A DNA stretch of 64,000 nt, taken from Cognatiyoonia koreensis (lineage in GTDB: Bacteria; Pseudomonadota; Alphaproteobacteria; Rhodobacterales; Rhodobacteraceae). The notes beneath the pieces were generated by a model. That model searched no databases and was not told the DNA's origin. It saw nothing but the letters and a program-made list of their open reading frames with translations. The stretch is taken from positions 620,001 through 684,000 of the forward strand of contig NZ_FOIZ01000001.1 of assembly GCF_900109295.1 (NCBI RefSeq). Reading direction: 5' to 3'. Positions 1 through 8,311 of this stretch are shown here, one piece after another (position 1 is the stretch's first letter; every line of letters begins with the position of its first letter). The translations under genes were made by a program, and so were the position numbers.

Positions 1-2967
1 AGCGGATCAATCGCGACAGCGGCAAACGGTGAAGCGTCTGAAAACACACCGTTCTTGCCAGAGACCGGCAACGATGAATTCGACAGCCAGCCAGGAACGA
101 CCAATACCATCGTGCAGATCAAGACGGACTCTCCACTTGGAGAGTCTGAAGCCGAGATCGAAGCTGAAGCAGAAAGTGAAGTGGAGTCAGAGGCCGAGGC
201 GGACATCGGGAATGGGAGTGCCGCTGCGGTGGCGGGAACGTCGATCTCACTTGCCTCGGTCGGTTCTGGTCTTGGCGGCAACGGTGATGTCTTTTTGACG
301 GATGTCTTTGCTGCATTGGACGGTGCCAGTTCCACGTCCGTTGCGACGACCGAAAACCGCGCAGCAGACGGGCTTGTAGCCAATCAAACTGCCGCTGGGC
401 AAACCGAAGAACGCGAAGGCATCACGCGTGTCGCGATTGCGCCGCAGGAAGGTGCTGCCGAAGCTGAGTCCGAAGTAGAAGTCGAAGCCGAGGCGGAAGC
501 CGAAGCTGAAGCTGGTGACGGGGTGGCGGCAGCGGCTGCCAGTGGCGGTGTCGGTGCGGCGATCGTCGGTAATTATGCGATTGGTGACGCAGATACATCT
601 GCTGGAACCGCGACAAGTGTTGGAACATACGAGTCGATTGCAGAGCTTTTAAGTGGCGTCCTGCTTGCTTCGCCCGCAGATGTTGATGATATCCGCATCG
701 TGCGTGCAAAGGGCACGGCGACAGTCGATGACGAGGAAATCACATCGGACGTTACAGATCCGACCCCGGATACAAGTACCCCGCCATCCGATCTGGATTT
801 TGAAAGCGAAGCAGAGGCAGAAGCTGAAGCCGAAGCAGAAGTCGAGGCGGAAGTCGGGAACAACGCTGCCGCAGTCGCTGTGATTGCGTCCGGCGGAAGT
901 GGTGCCGCAGGTATCGGGTCTGACGCCCGCGCCGCCGCAAGCACGTCGGGTTCGGCATCAACTTACGGTCACACTGGTCAGTTCATGATCAACAATGACC
1001 TGACCCAGATACAGGGCCAGCTTTCCGATCCTGATTTTGATCGCGCCGAAGAAGTTCTGGCTGCGCGCGCGTTAGGTTCGCTTGACGAGGCAGAGGCGGA
1101 AGCTGAAGCCGAAGTTGAAAGTGAGGCAGAAGCCAGCGCGCCGGAAACGGCGCTGGGAAATAGCGTTGCGGGCGCTGCAACGACGACGGACACGACCGGC
1201 GAAAGCACATCTGAAGCGCAAGTTCAGCTGGTCTCTGGCAGCGGTCCAGATTTGCCGACCAGCGGTGTGATGGTGACAGACCGGGTTGTCGAAAACCTGT
1301 CCCCCGACTTTGAAGGCCCGACGGCCAACAGATCAGAGGATGGTCTAGAGCCAATTGAACTGGAGATCGAAGCCGAAGCGGAAGTTGAAGCCGAAGCCGA
1401 GGTTGGCGTAAACGCCGCCGCCGCGGGAGTTGCCGCCGTTGCAACCCTTGGTCATACCTATGGCAATGACACGCTTTTGGGTGCCGCATCGTCATCGGCG
1501 ACCAGCACAACCGTCTTTGATGCACCATCGGACAAGTTCTCACATGCGGCCATCAGCGCGCCAAAAGGCGACGGCGATGGCCGTGTGTTCGAAGTCGAAA
1601 CCGAAGCCGAGGCTGAAGCCGAGGTTGGCATTGGCGCGGGGGCCGCAGCAGCGGCTGCAGGTGCCGCCGGCTACGAAGGGATCAAGGCCGACTCGGCTGT
1701 CGGCGCAACAAAGAACGCCGCAGCTGCCGCAGCTGCAGCAGGGGCGCGGGTGACCACCTACGTCGTGCTACCTGAAAGCGGTTCTGCAGGCACAATCGAA
1801 GCCTACGCCGCGGCGTGGGATATTGAAGGTCGCGGTGTGGCCGCTGCGGTCGCGCTGGCTGGGACGCCGCTGAGCGATGGCAGCGAGAACGAATTCGAGA
1901 TTGAAGCTGAGGGCGACTTCTCGGTGATCCTTGATTATTCGCTCGACACATTTGCGTATGATTCAAACGCCGTGCCGACGTTCACGCTTGCGTCCGAGCC
2001 AGTAGGTAGTGAGTCATCCGAAGGGTCCGGTTCCGAAGGGAGCGAGTCCATGACAGCCACAAGCCCCGAAGGGTCGGAGGCTGTCAGCGGCACGCAGGCA
2101 GAAGCAGAAGTCGAAGCTGAGGCAGAGGCTGAAGCAGGTCTGGGTGTTGCAGCGGCTGCGGCCGGTGCGGCGGCGACAGGTTTTGCGGCAACGACAAGCA
2201 GCAAGGCCGAGACTTCGGCTGACAAGCCTGCGATCATCGAGGCGACTGCCATCAGAGGTGATGCTAAAGCCAATACGTTGAACGGCGGAGCCTCTGCCGA
2301 GGCGATCTTTGGTGAAGCAGGCAACGACACGATCAACGCCGGTGCCGGCGATGACCTCGTGCTTGCTGGTGATGGCAACGACAAGGTGTCAGGCGGCGAC
2401 GGTAACGATGTGCTGCGTGGCGGTGCCGGTAATGACAAAATCGTCGACTCGGCTGGTTCGAACCTGCAAGCGGGTGAAGGCGGCAATGATATTCTTGCCA
2501 ACTATAGCGAAGATGGCGTTCTGTCCGGCGGCGAGGGCAGGGATGTTCTTACTGGCGGTATCGGATCAGATGCCTTGCAGGGCGGATCCGGGAATGACGT
2601 TCTGGTCGGGGATATCAGCGATATCATTGGCGGCAACGATATACTGATCGGCGGAGCTGGAAACGACTTCCTTGAAGGCGGGTTGGGCGCGGATACCTTT
2701 GTGTTCACAACAGAGGCCGGTGATGACGTGATTGCCGAGCTTGAAATCAATTACGCCAACCGCACTGCCACCGCGAACGGTCGCGACTTTGACGTCGATG
2801 CGGACATCATCCAGTTGGTCGGATTCAGCTTTGCCGATGAAGATGCTGCCCTTGGCGCTGTCACCGACACATCCGAAGGTGCGGTATTCGCGAGTGACGG
2901 CACAAATATTCTGATTGTCGGTATACAGGCCAGTGACCTGACCGCTGACAACTTCGAACTCGTCTAA
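1..2967 (+). CDS. RTX-type protein with Glu-Ala repeat blocks (5' end outside window)
   Basis: The frame is open to the left edge (reading Ser-Gly-Ser-Ile from base 1), so the TTG at 55 is probably not the true start. Numbered from that TTG, 970 residues are seen. Strictly alternating acidic blocks (EAEAEVEAEAE type) lie at about 30-50, 136-154, 250-268, 345-360, 436-451, 513-524 and 682-695, with a short one at 613-619. Nearly every full block is followed by a Gly and an Ala/Gly-rich stretch such as GVAAAAAGAAATG, then 40-70 less repetitive residues. Residues about 745-880 hold RTX nonapeptides (GGxGNDxL), which bind calcium and mark type I secretion substrates, followed by a C-terminal region like other RTX export signals. 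I do not recognise the repeat part as a named family. By inference it is a secreted, calcium-dependent surface or matrix protein. The next gene starts 12 bases downstream. Confidence 0.85.
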   Translation, partial: SGSIATAANGEASENTPFLPETGNDEFDSQPGTTNTIVQIKTDSPLGESEAEIEAEAESEVESEAEADIGNGSAAAVAGTSISLASVGSGLGGNGDVFLTDVFAALDGASSTSVATTENRAADGLVANQTAAGQTEEREGITRVAIAPQEGAAEAESEVEVEAEAEAEAEAGDGVAAAAASGGVGAAIVGNYAIGDADTSAGTATSVGTYESIAELLSGVLLASPADVDDIRIVRAKGTATVDDEEITSDVTDPTPDTSTPPSDLDFESEAEAEAEAEAEVEAEVGNNAAAVAVIASGGSGAAGIGSDARAAASTSGSASTYGHTGQFMINNDLTQIQGQLSDPDFDRAEEVLAARALGSLDEAEAEAEAEVESEAEASAPETALGNSVAGAATTTDTTGESTSEAQVQLVSGSGPDLPTSGVMVTDRVVENLSPDFEGPTANRSEDGLEPIELEIEAEAEVEAEAEVGVNAAAAGVAAVATLGHTYGNDTLLGAASSSATSTTVFDAPSDKFSHAAISAPKGDGDGRVFEVETEAEAEAEVGIGAGAAAAAAGAAGYEGIKADSAVGATKNAAAAAAAAGARVTTYVVLPESGSAGTIEAYAAAWDIEGRGVAAAVALAGTPLSDGSENEFEIEAEGDFSVILDYSLDTFAYDSNAVPTFTLASEPVGSESSEGSGSEGSESMTATSPEGSEAVSGTQAEAEVEAEAEAEAGLGVAAAAAGAAATGFAATTSSKAETSADKPAIIEATAIRGDAKANTLNGGASAEAIFGEAGNDTINAGAGDDLVLAGDGNDKVSGGDGNDVLRGGAGNDKIVDSAGSNLQAGEGGNDILANYSEDGVLSGGEGRDVLTGGIGSDALQGGSGNDVLVGDISDIIGGNDILIGGAGNDFLEGGLGADTFVFTTEAGDDVIAELEINYANRTATANGRDFDVDADIIQLVGFSFADEDAALGAVTDTSEGAVFASDGTNILIVGIQASDLTADNFELV

Positions 2968-2979
2968 AAGGAACGGACA

Positions 2980-3723
2980 ATGAATAAGTTTTATGCTCTT
3001 TTCGCAATCGGATTTGCTGCTGGCTGCTCGGGCGGTGGTGATCCAGACAAGGTTTATGTTGCATTGGACGGGACGGGTGAAACGCCTGTTGCATCGACTG
3101 TCGCCGGTGCCAGCGCGTCGTTTGATCGCGACACCAATACACTGACCTTCAATGGTGAGGAAGGACAGATCAATGCGGCTGGCGATAGTGTGACGTTCCC
3201 GTCCGGAGCGACGATGTCGCTTAGCGGTCTGGACAATGAATACTCTCGTCTGTTCGTTCTAAGCGGCGCAGAGTCCGCGTTCGGGGCCTATGGGGTCAGC
3301 ACAGATCGCCGCGACATCCCAAGTGGTAGCGCGTCTTATTCAGGCAGTTCGATCGTGGTTGTGACCGCGCCCGAAGGTGTCTTTGATCTGACTGGCGATG
3401 CATCCGTCGATGTCAGTTTCGCAAGTGGCCGTGCCGATCTGACGCTTGACGAATTGTCAGGTACGCAGGCGACAGGTCTGTCCGCTCCCGATGCGGTCGA
3501 TGACTTCGGAAGCATCGAAATCTCGGATATCGATCTGGATGGAAACCGGCTCAGAGGCGGTGAAGCTACAGTTGATACCGATGAAACGGATGCCTTTTCC
3601 GCTGGGGCCCCCGGCGGTGTCAGAGGCACACTCTTTGGACCGGACGCTGACGAAGTGGGCGGGAGCCTCGAGATCACAGGCGATGCCGCTGCGATCAATG
3701 GCGGTTTCATCGCTTTTCAGTAA
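2980..3723 (+). CDS. TbpB-like barrel lipoprotein
   Basis: A 247-residue protein with a short lipoprotein-type leader (MNKFYALFAIGFAAGC, Cys16 as lipidation site). The body is Asp/Gly/Ser-rich and beta-predicted. Near the C-terminus (about 216-233) it has GTLFGPDADEVGGSLEIT, which matches the conserved closing motif of transferrin-binding-protein-B-like beta-barrel lipoproteins. Such lipoproteins are often exposed on the outer surface through Slam proteins, but no Slam gene is visible here. The start has a good AAAGGA site 7 bases upstream. It follows the EA-repeat RTX gene by 12 bases and both end at a strong terminator, so the two are probably co-transcribed and may act together at the cell surface. 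The ligand cannot be told from the sequence. Confidence 0.75.
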   Translation: MNKFYALFAIGFAAGCSGGGDPDKVYVALDGTGETPVASTVAGASASFDRDTNTLTFNGEEGQINAAGDSVTFPSGATMSLSGLDNEYSRLFVLSGAESAFGAYGVSTDRRDIPSGSASYSGSSIVVVTAPEGVFDLTGDASVDVSFASGRADLTLDELSGTQATGLSAPDAVDDFGSIEISDIDLDGNRLRGGEATVDTDETDAFSAGAPGGVRGTLFGPDADEVGGSLEITGDAAAINGGFIAFQ

Positions 3724-3735
3724 TTAAGTGAATAG

Positions 3736-3766
3736 GAAGGTGTCTTCGGTGAAGGCACCTTCTTTA
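3736..3766 (+). terminator. Rho-independent terminator after the RTX/lipoprotein pair
   Basis: GAAGGTG (3736-3742) pairs with CACCTTC (3756-3762). Inside it CTTC (3744-3747) pairs with GAAG (3751-3754) around a GGT loop, and a T.G wobble joins the two stems. A TTT run follows. Confidence 0.8.
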
Positions 3767-4009
3767 TGCGATGAAACCTCTCCGGTGTCGCAGTGTCGGG
3801 TGACAGCAGCATGAGCAGGCCATGCAGAGATGGGAATATCCGTCTTGTATTCGTTCTGTGTCTTGCACTGGAAACAGGAACAGTTGCTGATCCAATTGCA
3901 GCGCAGGTCTATATCGCCGAAGCGCAACACTGACTGACGGGGATGGCGGAAGAGAGCCGTTTTAGAACGTGGCGTGAAATAGCATGCAATTGCACATCAA
4001 CGTCAGACG
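3767..4009. other. Intergenic stretch without a supported gene
   Basis: About 240 bases between the terminator and a hairpin before the DMT gene. A 40-codon frame at 3811-3933 (ATG to TGA) has a hydrophobic patch but no clear ribosome site, and its codon use differs from the neighbours. I do not call it a gene. Confidence 0.5.
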
Positions 4010-4043
4010 CTGGACGCTGGCTTAAGACAGGCTTAGCGTCCAG
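4010..4043 (+). promoter_or_regulatory. Inverted repeat abutting the DMT transporter start codon
   Basis: CTGGACGCT (4010-4018) is perfectly complementary to AGCGTCCAG (4035-4043), with a 16-base loop. The right arm ends three bases before the ATG at 4047, where a Shine-Dalgarno would normally sit. In RNA it would occlude initiation; in DNA it could be an operator. The function is inferred only from position. Confidence 0.5.
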
Positions 4044-4046
4044 AGA

Positions 4047-4994
4047 ATGAAGCTATCCCCTGCAACACTTGGGCCCCTTTTCGCAGCGATTGCGGTGACT
4101 TTGTTCTCTTTGAACGACGTCACGATGAAATTTCTTTCAGGCGGCTACGCGCTCCATCAGATCGTATTGATCCGTTCTCTTGTGGGTATGTCGGTGGTGC
4201 TGCTTCTAATGGTGCCCTTTCAGGGCGGCCTTGCGGCGTTGAAAACCGGACGCCTTGGCGCGCAGATGGCGCGGGCCGGCATGGTGTTCTTTGCCAACAT
4301 GACTTTTTTCCTTGGCCTCGCGGCACTTCCGCTTGCAGATGCCGTCGCCCTGTTTTTCGTTTCCCCTTTTATTATCACCATTTTTTCCGTGTTGTTTTTG
4401 GGAGAGATCGTCGGCACGCGCCGCTGGGCCGCTGTGGCTGTGGGCATGCTCGGCGTCCTTATCATCCTGCGGCCCGGCACAACCAGTTTCCAGCTTGCAT
4501 CGCTTTTGCCAATTGCTGCTGCGTTTGGATACGGTGGATTGCACATCATGACACGGTATCTGCGTGACACCGAAAGTGCAGTTTCAATGGTGTTCTACAT
4601 CCAGTTGATGTTCATCGTCGCGACGCTGGCGTTGGGATTGATTATGGGCGATGGAAAATTTGCAGGCGATAGCGACCCGTCGCTCGACTTCCTGTTTCGC
4701 GCCTGGGTCATGCCGACCCGTGCCGATCTGCCTTACCTACTTGTTCTTGGCGTCTTCGCGTCCGTGGGTGGTTATTTTATCAGCCATGCCTACCGGTTGG
4801 GCGAAGCCGCTCTTGTGGCACCGTTCGAATACCTCGCTCTGCCGTTGTCGATCCTGTTAGGCATGCTGATCTTCGATGAATGGCCCGACCTTGTGGCATG
4901 GGTCGGGATCGCGCTGATACTCGGGTCCGGTCTTTATACTGTCTGGCGCGAGAACCAGATCGCCAAACGACAAACGCCCAAACGCCAAGGCTGA
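4047..4994 (+). CDS. DMT-superfamily (EamA) transporter
   Basis: A 315-residue polytopic membrane protein with about ten hydrophobic helices arranged as two EamA halves, the usual size for drug/metabolite transporters of the RhaT/RarD type. The N-terminal helix (PLFAAIAVTLFSLNDVTMKF) and the GxxxxLxEWP-like region near the end (LGMLIFDEWPDLVAWVG) fit the family. The substrate is unknown; relatives export amino acids, nucleosides or metabolites. It is monocistronic, with the convergent protease gene ending about 100 bases downstream. The ATG at 4047 lacks a clear Shine-Dalgarno and is directly preceded by an inverted repeat, so translation or transcription may be controlled there. It has no obvious tie to the flanking RTX genes. 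Confidence 0.85.
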   Translation: MKLSPATLGPLFAAIAVTLFSLNDVTMKFLSGGYALHQIVLIRSLVGMSVVLLLMVPFQGGLAALKTGRLGAQMARAGMVFFANMTFFLGLAALPLADAVALFFVSPFIITIFSVLFLGEIVGTRRWAAVAVGMLGVLIILRPGTTSFQLASLLPIAAAFGYGGLHIMTRYLRDTESAVSMVFYIQLMFIVATLALGLIMGDGKFAGDSDPSLDFLFRAWVMPTRADLPYLLVLGVFASVGGYFISHAYRLGEAALVAPFEYLALPLSILLGMLIFDEWPDLVAWVGIALILGSGLYTVWRENQIAKRQTPKRQG

Positions 4995-5028
4995 GAGAAA
5001 TCAGGTCGGATGTGCGCCGATGTCGGGA

Positions 5029-5049
5029 TTGCGGGGTATGAGCCCGCAA
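5029..5049. terminator. Candidate hairpin between convergent genes
   Basis: TTGCGGG (5029-5035) pairs with CCCGCAA (5043-5049) over a 7-base loop, between the DMT gene and the convergent protease gene. There is no clear T tract on either strand, so termination is only suggested. Confidence 0.35.
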
Positions 5050-5095
5050 CCGGCACGCATTCTATTCAAGTTGAGCGCTGCGACAAATCGACGTC

Positions 5096-7321
5096 CTAGA
5101 CGTATTCGATGTCGTTGCTGAGTTGAGCCAGCCGTATATCTTCGACGACGACCGTATCGCCGTTTCCAAAGCGGAAGATGACGTCATTGTCGCGTTGTTC
5201 GGCGAAGTCGAAGGCGTCGAATCCGGATGCAAAGCCGTCGAACTGCAACGTGTCGACGTTGTTTTCGAACCCTTTGATAAAGTCGCGATCTTCACCCTTG
5301 TCAAAGTGGAATACATCCGCGCCGCTGCCGCCATACAGGACATCGCGACCGGTCCCGCCGTCAAAGAAGTCGTCGCCTGATCCGCCAAAAAGCGTATCAT
5401 TGCCACTGCGCCCGATCAGCTTGTCGTCGCCGCGATTACCCTTGATGACATTACCCCCAACGGTGCCGAGAATGACATCGTCACCCTTTGAGCCTTCAGC
5501 GTTTTCAAAGCTGTCGATCGTGTCGTTTGTGGCCCAGCCGCCGGACGCCGTATCCTTGTAAAGGTCCAGCCGGACACCGCTTCCCGCCTTTTCATAGCTG
5601 ATGGTGTCGCGCCCGGAACCGCCATAAAACGTCTCTTCACCGCCACCTGCCCGCACGAAGTCATCGCCGTCGCCAAGTTCGATCCTGTCATCACCGCGCC
5701 CGCCAAAGACGCGATCATCGCCACCAAAGGTCTTGATAATATTGTCACCGCTGGTCCCTGCAATGACATCGTCACCCGTTTTGGAGCCACTGGCACCTTC
5801 GAAATTACGAATGGAATCGTTTGCGCCGGCACCACCGGATACTTCGTCCTTTGACAGGTTGATGCGCACGCCTTTGGAGCTGTTGTAGTAGCTGATATAG
5901 TCATCTCCAGCGCCACCATCAAAATGTTCTTTGCCGCTGACAGCCTTGATCAGATCATTGCCAGATCCACCATAGATCCTGTCATTGCCCGACCCGCCAA
6001 ACAGATAGTCGTTGCCACCGAGGCCTTTGATAATGTCGTCACCACCACTGCCTTCCAGACGGTTGCGCGTTCCGTTGCCTTTGATCAGATCGTCAAATGA
6101 TGATCCCACCGCGTTTTCGATTACGGTGCCGGGCATGATGAACAGCCCGTTGGGGTTGTCGAATGCGGTCATCAACTCGCCACCGCGCAGGTCGATTTCC
6201 TGCGCATTCTTGAAACCGGACGCGTCGAACGTGTCGATCCCGCCGGTGTCCTGAATCGTGAACAGCATATATTCGTCGCTGATATTGCGATTGTCCGTCT
6301 TGCCCGTCAGCGCGTCCATTGCAATCTGGAAGGCACCACCATTGTTGCCATTCGTGCCGTAACGCGTATCGCCATCGTTGATGTCAGGCGTTCCGTAGTA
6401 GTCCTGCAATGCAAGGCGGTCGGCCCACATCGGAGTGACCGCCCAGCCGGCGTTCGTCTGGTTGTGGACGTCATCATCAGCATCGAAATACGACATGATG
6501 GAGGTCATCATCGTATCGTTTTGCCACAGGCTGTCGCGCGCATAATCGGCGTCGCCGTTGTAGTGGCCGCCATGGCCAAGACCAAGCGCATGGCCGATTT
6601 CGTGCAGGAACACGTAATAGCCATAGCCGCCGATGCCGCTGTATTCCGAGGAATAGTAGGCTTCGACATTGATGAAGGCTTCGGTGGTATAGCCGCCCTG
6701 TGAAGAGTGGTATTCATACCCGCCGTAGTCGTCGTCACCAAAAGTGATGTCACCGCCGCTTGTCACTTCGGTGAAGTCGATTCCGATGGTTTCTTCCCAT
6801 TCGGCAAAGGCCCAGCGGGCCAGTTCCTTGCCGTCGTTGGTCAGATCAGAAAGGTCATATGTGATCACATCACCGACCTGCACGTTCCACCTGGATGGTG
6901 TCTCGTTGGCTTCGAGCCAGTAGCCAGTCTGCAGTTGGGAAACGATTTCCATGATGTCGACGAGACCGTAATCATTGTCTTCGACGACACTGACATCATA
7001 TGTGCCCGTTTGCGTGATATCCATGCCGACCGCGACATAGTAGATGCCGCTTTGTTCTGGCGTGTAATGCAGCTGCGTATCGCCGCGCGTTTCGAGGAAG
7101 TTGGCAAGATCATTCCCGTCACCATCAAGCAGTGTGCCGGTCATGTTTGCGTAATTGCTCGCGCCGACAGAAATCTTGTGTGACTGACCAGCGGTCAGGT
7201 AAACAGCCACGTAGTCGCGGTCGTAATTCCTTGAAATGACGCCAGTAAATGTGTCGCCCGCAGCGATCTGGTAAGGCGTGTCGATACCTGTTGTATCTTC
7301 GTTCTCAAATACGGATGCCAT
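5096..7321 (-). CDS. Serralysin-like RTX zinc metalloprotease (M10)
   Basis: A 741-residue secreted protease. Residues about 15-115 resemble a PPC (pre-peptidase) beta domain. The catalytic domain carries HEIGHALGLGH at 240-250 (zinc ligands His240, His244 and His250, catalytic Glu241) and a Met-turn SIMSYF at 274-279 with the serralysin-type Tyr278. From about 385 an M10 C-terminal RTX region contains several blocks of GGxGxDxL repeats for calcium binding. The C-terminus (DTVVVEDIRLAQL and following) looks like a type I secretion signal. No Sec signal peptide is present, as expected for this family. The likely role is extracellular protein degradation, exported by a TolC/HlyD/ABC system such as the one at 16.7-21.4 kb. 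A small secreted protein gene lies just upstream on the same strand. Repeats of this type are split by non-RTX inserts (e.g. SYYNSSKGVRINL). Confidence 0.93.
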   Translation of the reverse strand: MASVFENEDTTGIDTPYQIAAGDTFTGVISRNYDRDYVAVYLTAGQSHKISVGASNYANMTGTLLDGDGNDLANFLETRGDTQLHYTPEQSGIYYVAVGMDITQTGTYDVSVVEDNDYGLVDIMEIVSQLQTGYWLEANETPSRWNVQVGDVITYDLSDLTNDGKELARWAFAEWEETIGIDFTEVTSGGDITFGDDDYGGYEYHSSQGGYTTEAFINVEAYYSSEYSGIGGYGYYVFLHEIGHALGLGHGGHYNGDADYARDSLWQNDTMMTSIMSYFDADDDVHNQTNAGWAVTPMWADRLALQDYYGTPDINDGDTRYGTNGNNGGAFQIAMDALTGKTDNRNISDEYMLFTIQDTGGIDTFDASGFKNAQEIDLRGGELMTAFDNPNGLFIMPGTVIENAVGSSFDDLIKGNGTRNRLEGSGGDDIIKGLGGNDYLFGGSGNDRIYGGSGNDLIKAVSGKEHFDGGAGDDYISYYNSSKGVRINLSKDEVSGGAGANDSIRNFEGASGSKTGDDVIAGTSGDNIIKTFGGDDRVFGGRGDDRIELGDGDDFVRAGGGEETFYGGSGRDTISYEKAGSGVRLDLYKDTASGGWATNDTIDSFENAEGSKGDDVILGTVGGNVIKGNRGDDKLIGRSGNDTLFGGSGDDFFDGGTGRDVLYGGSGADVFHFDKGEDRDFIKGFENNVDTLQFDGFASGFDAFDFAEQRDNDVIFRFGNGDTVVVEDIRLAQLSNDIEYV

Positions 7322-7417
7322 GTCGAACCCATCTCAGCGCCCCCACGCGTTCCGGACGGATCGCATGGTGTTGGGGCGTCAATATGGAAGTTCGATGTCC
7401 AGCAGTGGGCAGTTGCC

Positions 7418-7675
7418 TTATTCTTGCGCGGCGGCCAGTGCTTCGTCCATGATCTGGCAAACGGCTTCATCGTCATTGTTTGCAGCCGCGGCATCCATAT
7501 CCTGCTGCATTTTAAGAACGATAGATTGCGCCTTTGCCGGGTCCGTGGCGACGAGCGCCTGAACAGCGGCGACAAGCGCATCCTGACGGGCCTGCACGTC
7601 TTCGGTTGTGCAGGCAAGTGCTGCGGTGCCGGATATTGAAAGCGCGGCGAGTGCGGTGAAGATGATGCGTGTCAT
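7418..7675 (-). CDS. Small secreted protein with two cysteines
   Basis: An 85-residue product when begun at the ATG at 7675. That start is preferred to the one at 7696 because AGGA lies 8 bases before it. A signal peptide (MTRIIFTALAALSISGTAALA) is followed by an acidic, Ala/Gln-rich helical domain with two Cys (in ACTTEDV and VCQIM) that could form a disulfide in the periplasm. I do not recognise a family. It sits between pqiC and the metalloprotease on the same strand, separated by 73 and 96 bases, so it may belong to either transcript. A role as a periplasmic partner or inhibitor of the protease is possible but unsupported; serralysin inhibitors are normally beta-barrels, and this looks helical. 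Confidence 0.7.
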   Translation of the reverse strand: MTRIIFTALAALSISGTAALACTTEDVQARQDALVAAVQALVATDPAKAQSIVLKMQQDMDAAAANNDDEAVCQIMDEALAAAQE

Positions 7676-7748
7676 ATTTGGAATCCTGTTATGCATGTCA
7701 GGCCAGATGTGCCAGTTTCACGAGTTGATAGGCAATAACACCTGTTCG

Positions 7749-8309
7749 TCAGCGTGCGAGTTTCCGCGCAATATCCTCGGACAGTTCAAGAATGGCTTCT
7801 GCCTGGGCCCGCGCGACCGCAGCAGTGCCTTCGCCGATCAGCGGGCGGGAGATGTCGAAGCTGGTTGAGCGGTTCGGAAAGTCGATTCCGTCGCCACCGA
7901 TGTAATACTGGCCTGTAAACCGGAAGATACCGTCCGCACCCGCAAGCATCTGTGACACCTGCACCTCAACGGCGACATCTGGCAGGCCGGCGAACGGCCA
8001 GGGGTCGGGCCCGACAGTTGCGCTTAGGATCTTGTCGAGATGACGGGTCATGGACAGCGTGACCGCACGTTCCGGATCGTCCGCCCAAAGGACATCAGCG
8101 CTGGTCCCGATGATCCCCGGTGCGACTTCGACGGCAATTTCTTCCGACGCGGCATAGGTCGGCAGGGACACCGTTCGCACCATCACAGAGCTGACAAGCG
8201 CGCGCAGCTGCAGCTGGGACTGTACCGGGCTCATGTCCAATCGGTTGGATGGACCCGAACAGGCTGTCAAAAGTGCAAGCGCAAGGGCGGCAAAAAGTTT
8301 CGTGTACAT
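7749..8309 (-). CDS. pqiC: PqiC-like outer-membrane lipoprotein (ABC transport auxiliary)
   Basis: A 186-residue lipoprotein with a lipobox (ALLTACSG, Cys17) and the ABC-type transport auxiliary fold (PF03886-like: RTVSLPTYAASEEIAVE followed by WADDPERAVTLSMTRHLDK). In the Pqi system PqiC sits in the outer membrane and meets the MCE tunnel of PqiB, forming a periplasm-spanning conduit for lipids. The gene follows pqiB by two bases, so the two are translationally close, and it ends the pqiA-pqiA-pqiB-pqiC run. Length and order agree with the family. Confidence 0.88.
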   Translation of the reverse strand: MYTKLFAALALALLTACSGPSNRLDMSPVQSQLQLRALVSSVMVRTVSLPTYAASEEIAVEVAPGIIGTSADVLWADDPERAVTLSMTRHLDKILSATVGPDPWPFAGLPDVAVEVQVSQMLAGADGIFRFTGQYYIGGDGIDFPNRSTSFDISRPLIGEGTAAVARAQAEAILELSEDIARKLAR

Positions 8310-8311
8310 GA

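Noticed and set aside
573..944. Long minus-strand frames across the EA-repeat gene
   Set aside because: They are reverse images of GAA/GCN repeats (Ser/Ala-rich) and lack start signals.
142..2139. EA blocks as a CRISPR array or DNA microsatellite
   Set aside because: They encode protein repeats with differing codons and unequal spacing, with no conserved direct repeat in DNA.
3811..3933. 40-codon frame with a hydrophobic middle in the gap before the DMT gene
   Set aside because: No ribosome site, unlike codon use, and no recognisable domain.
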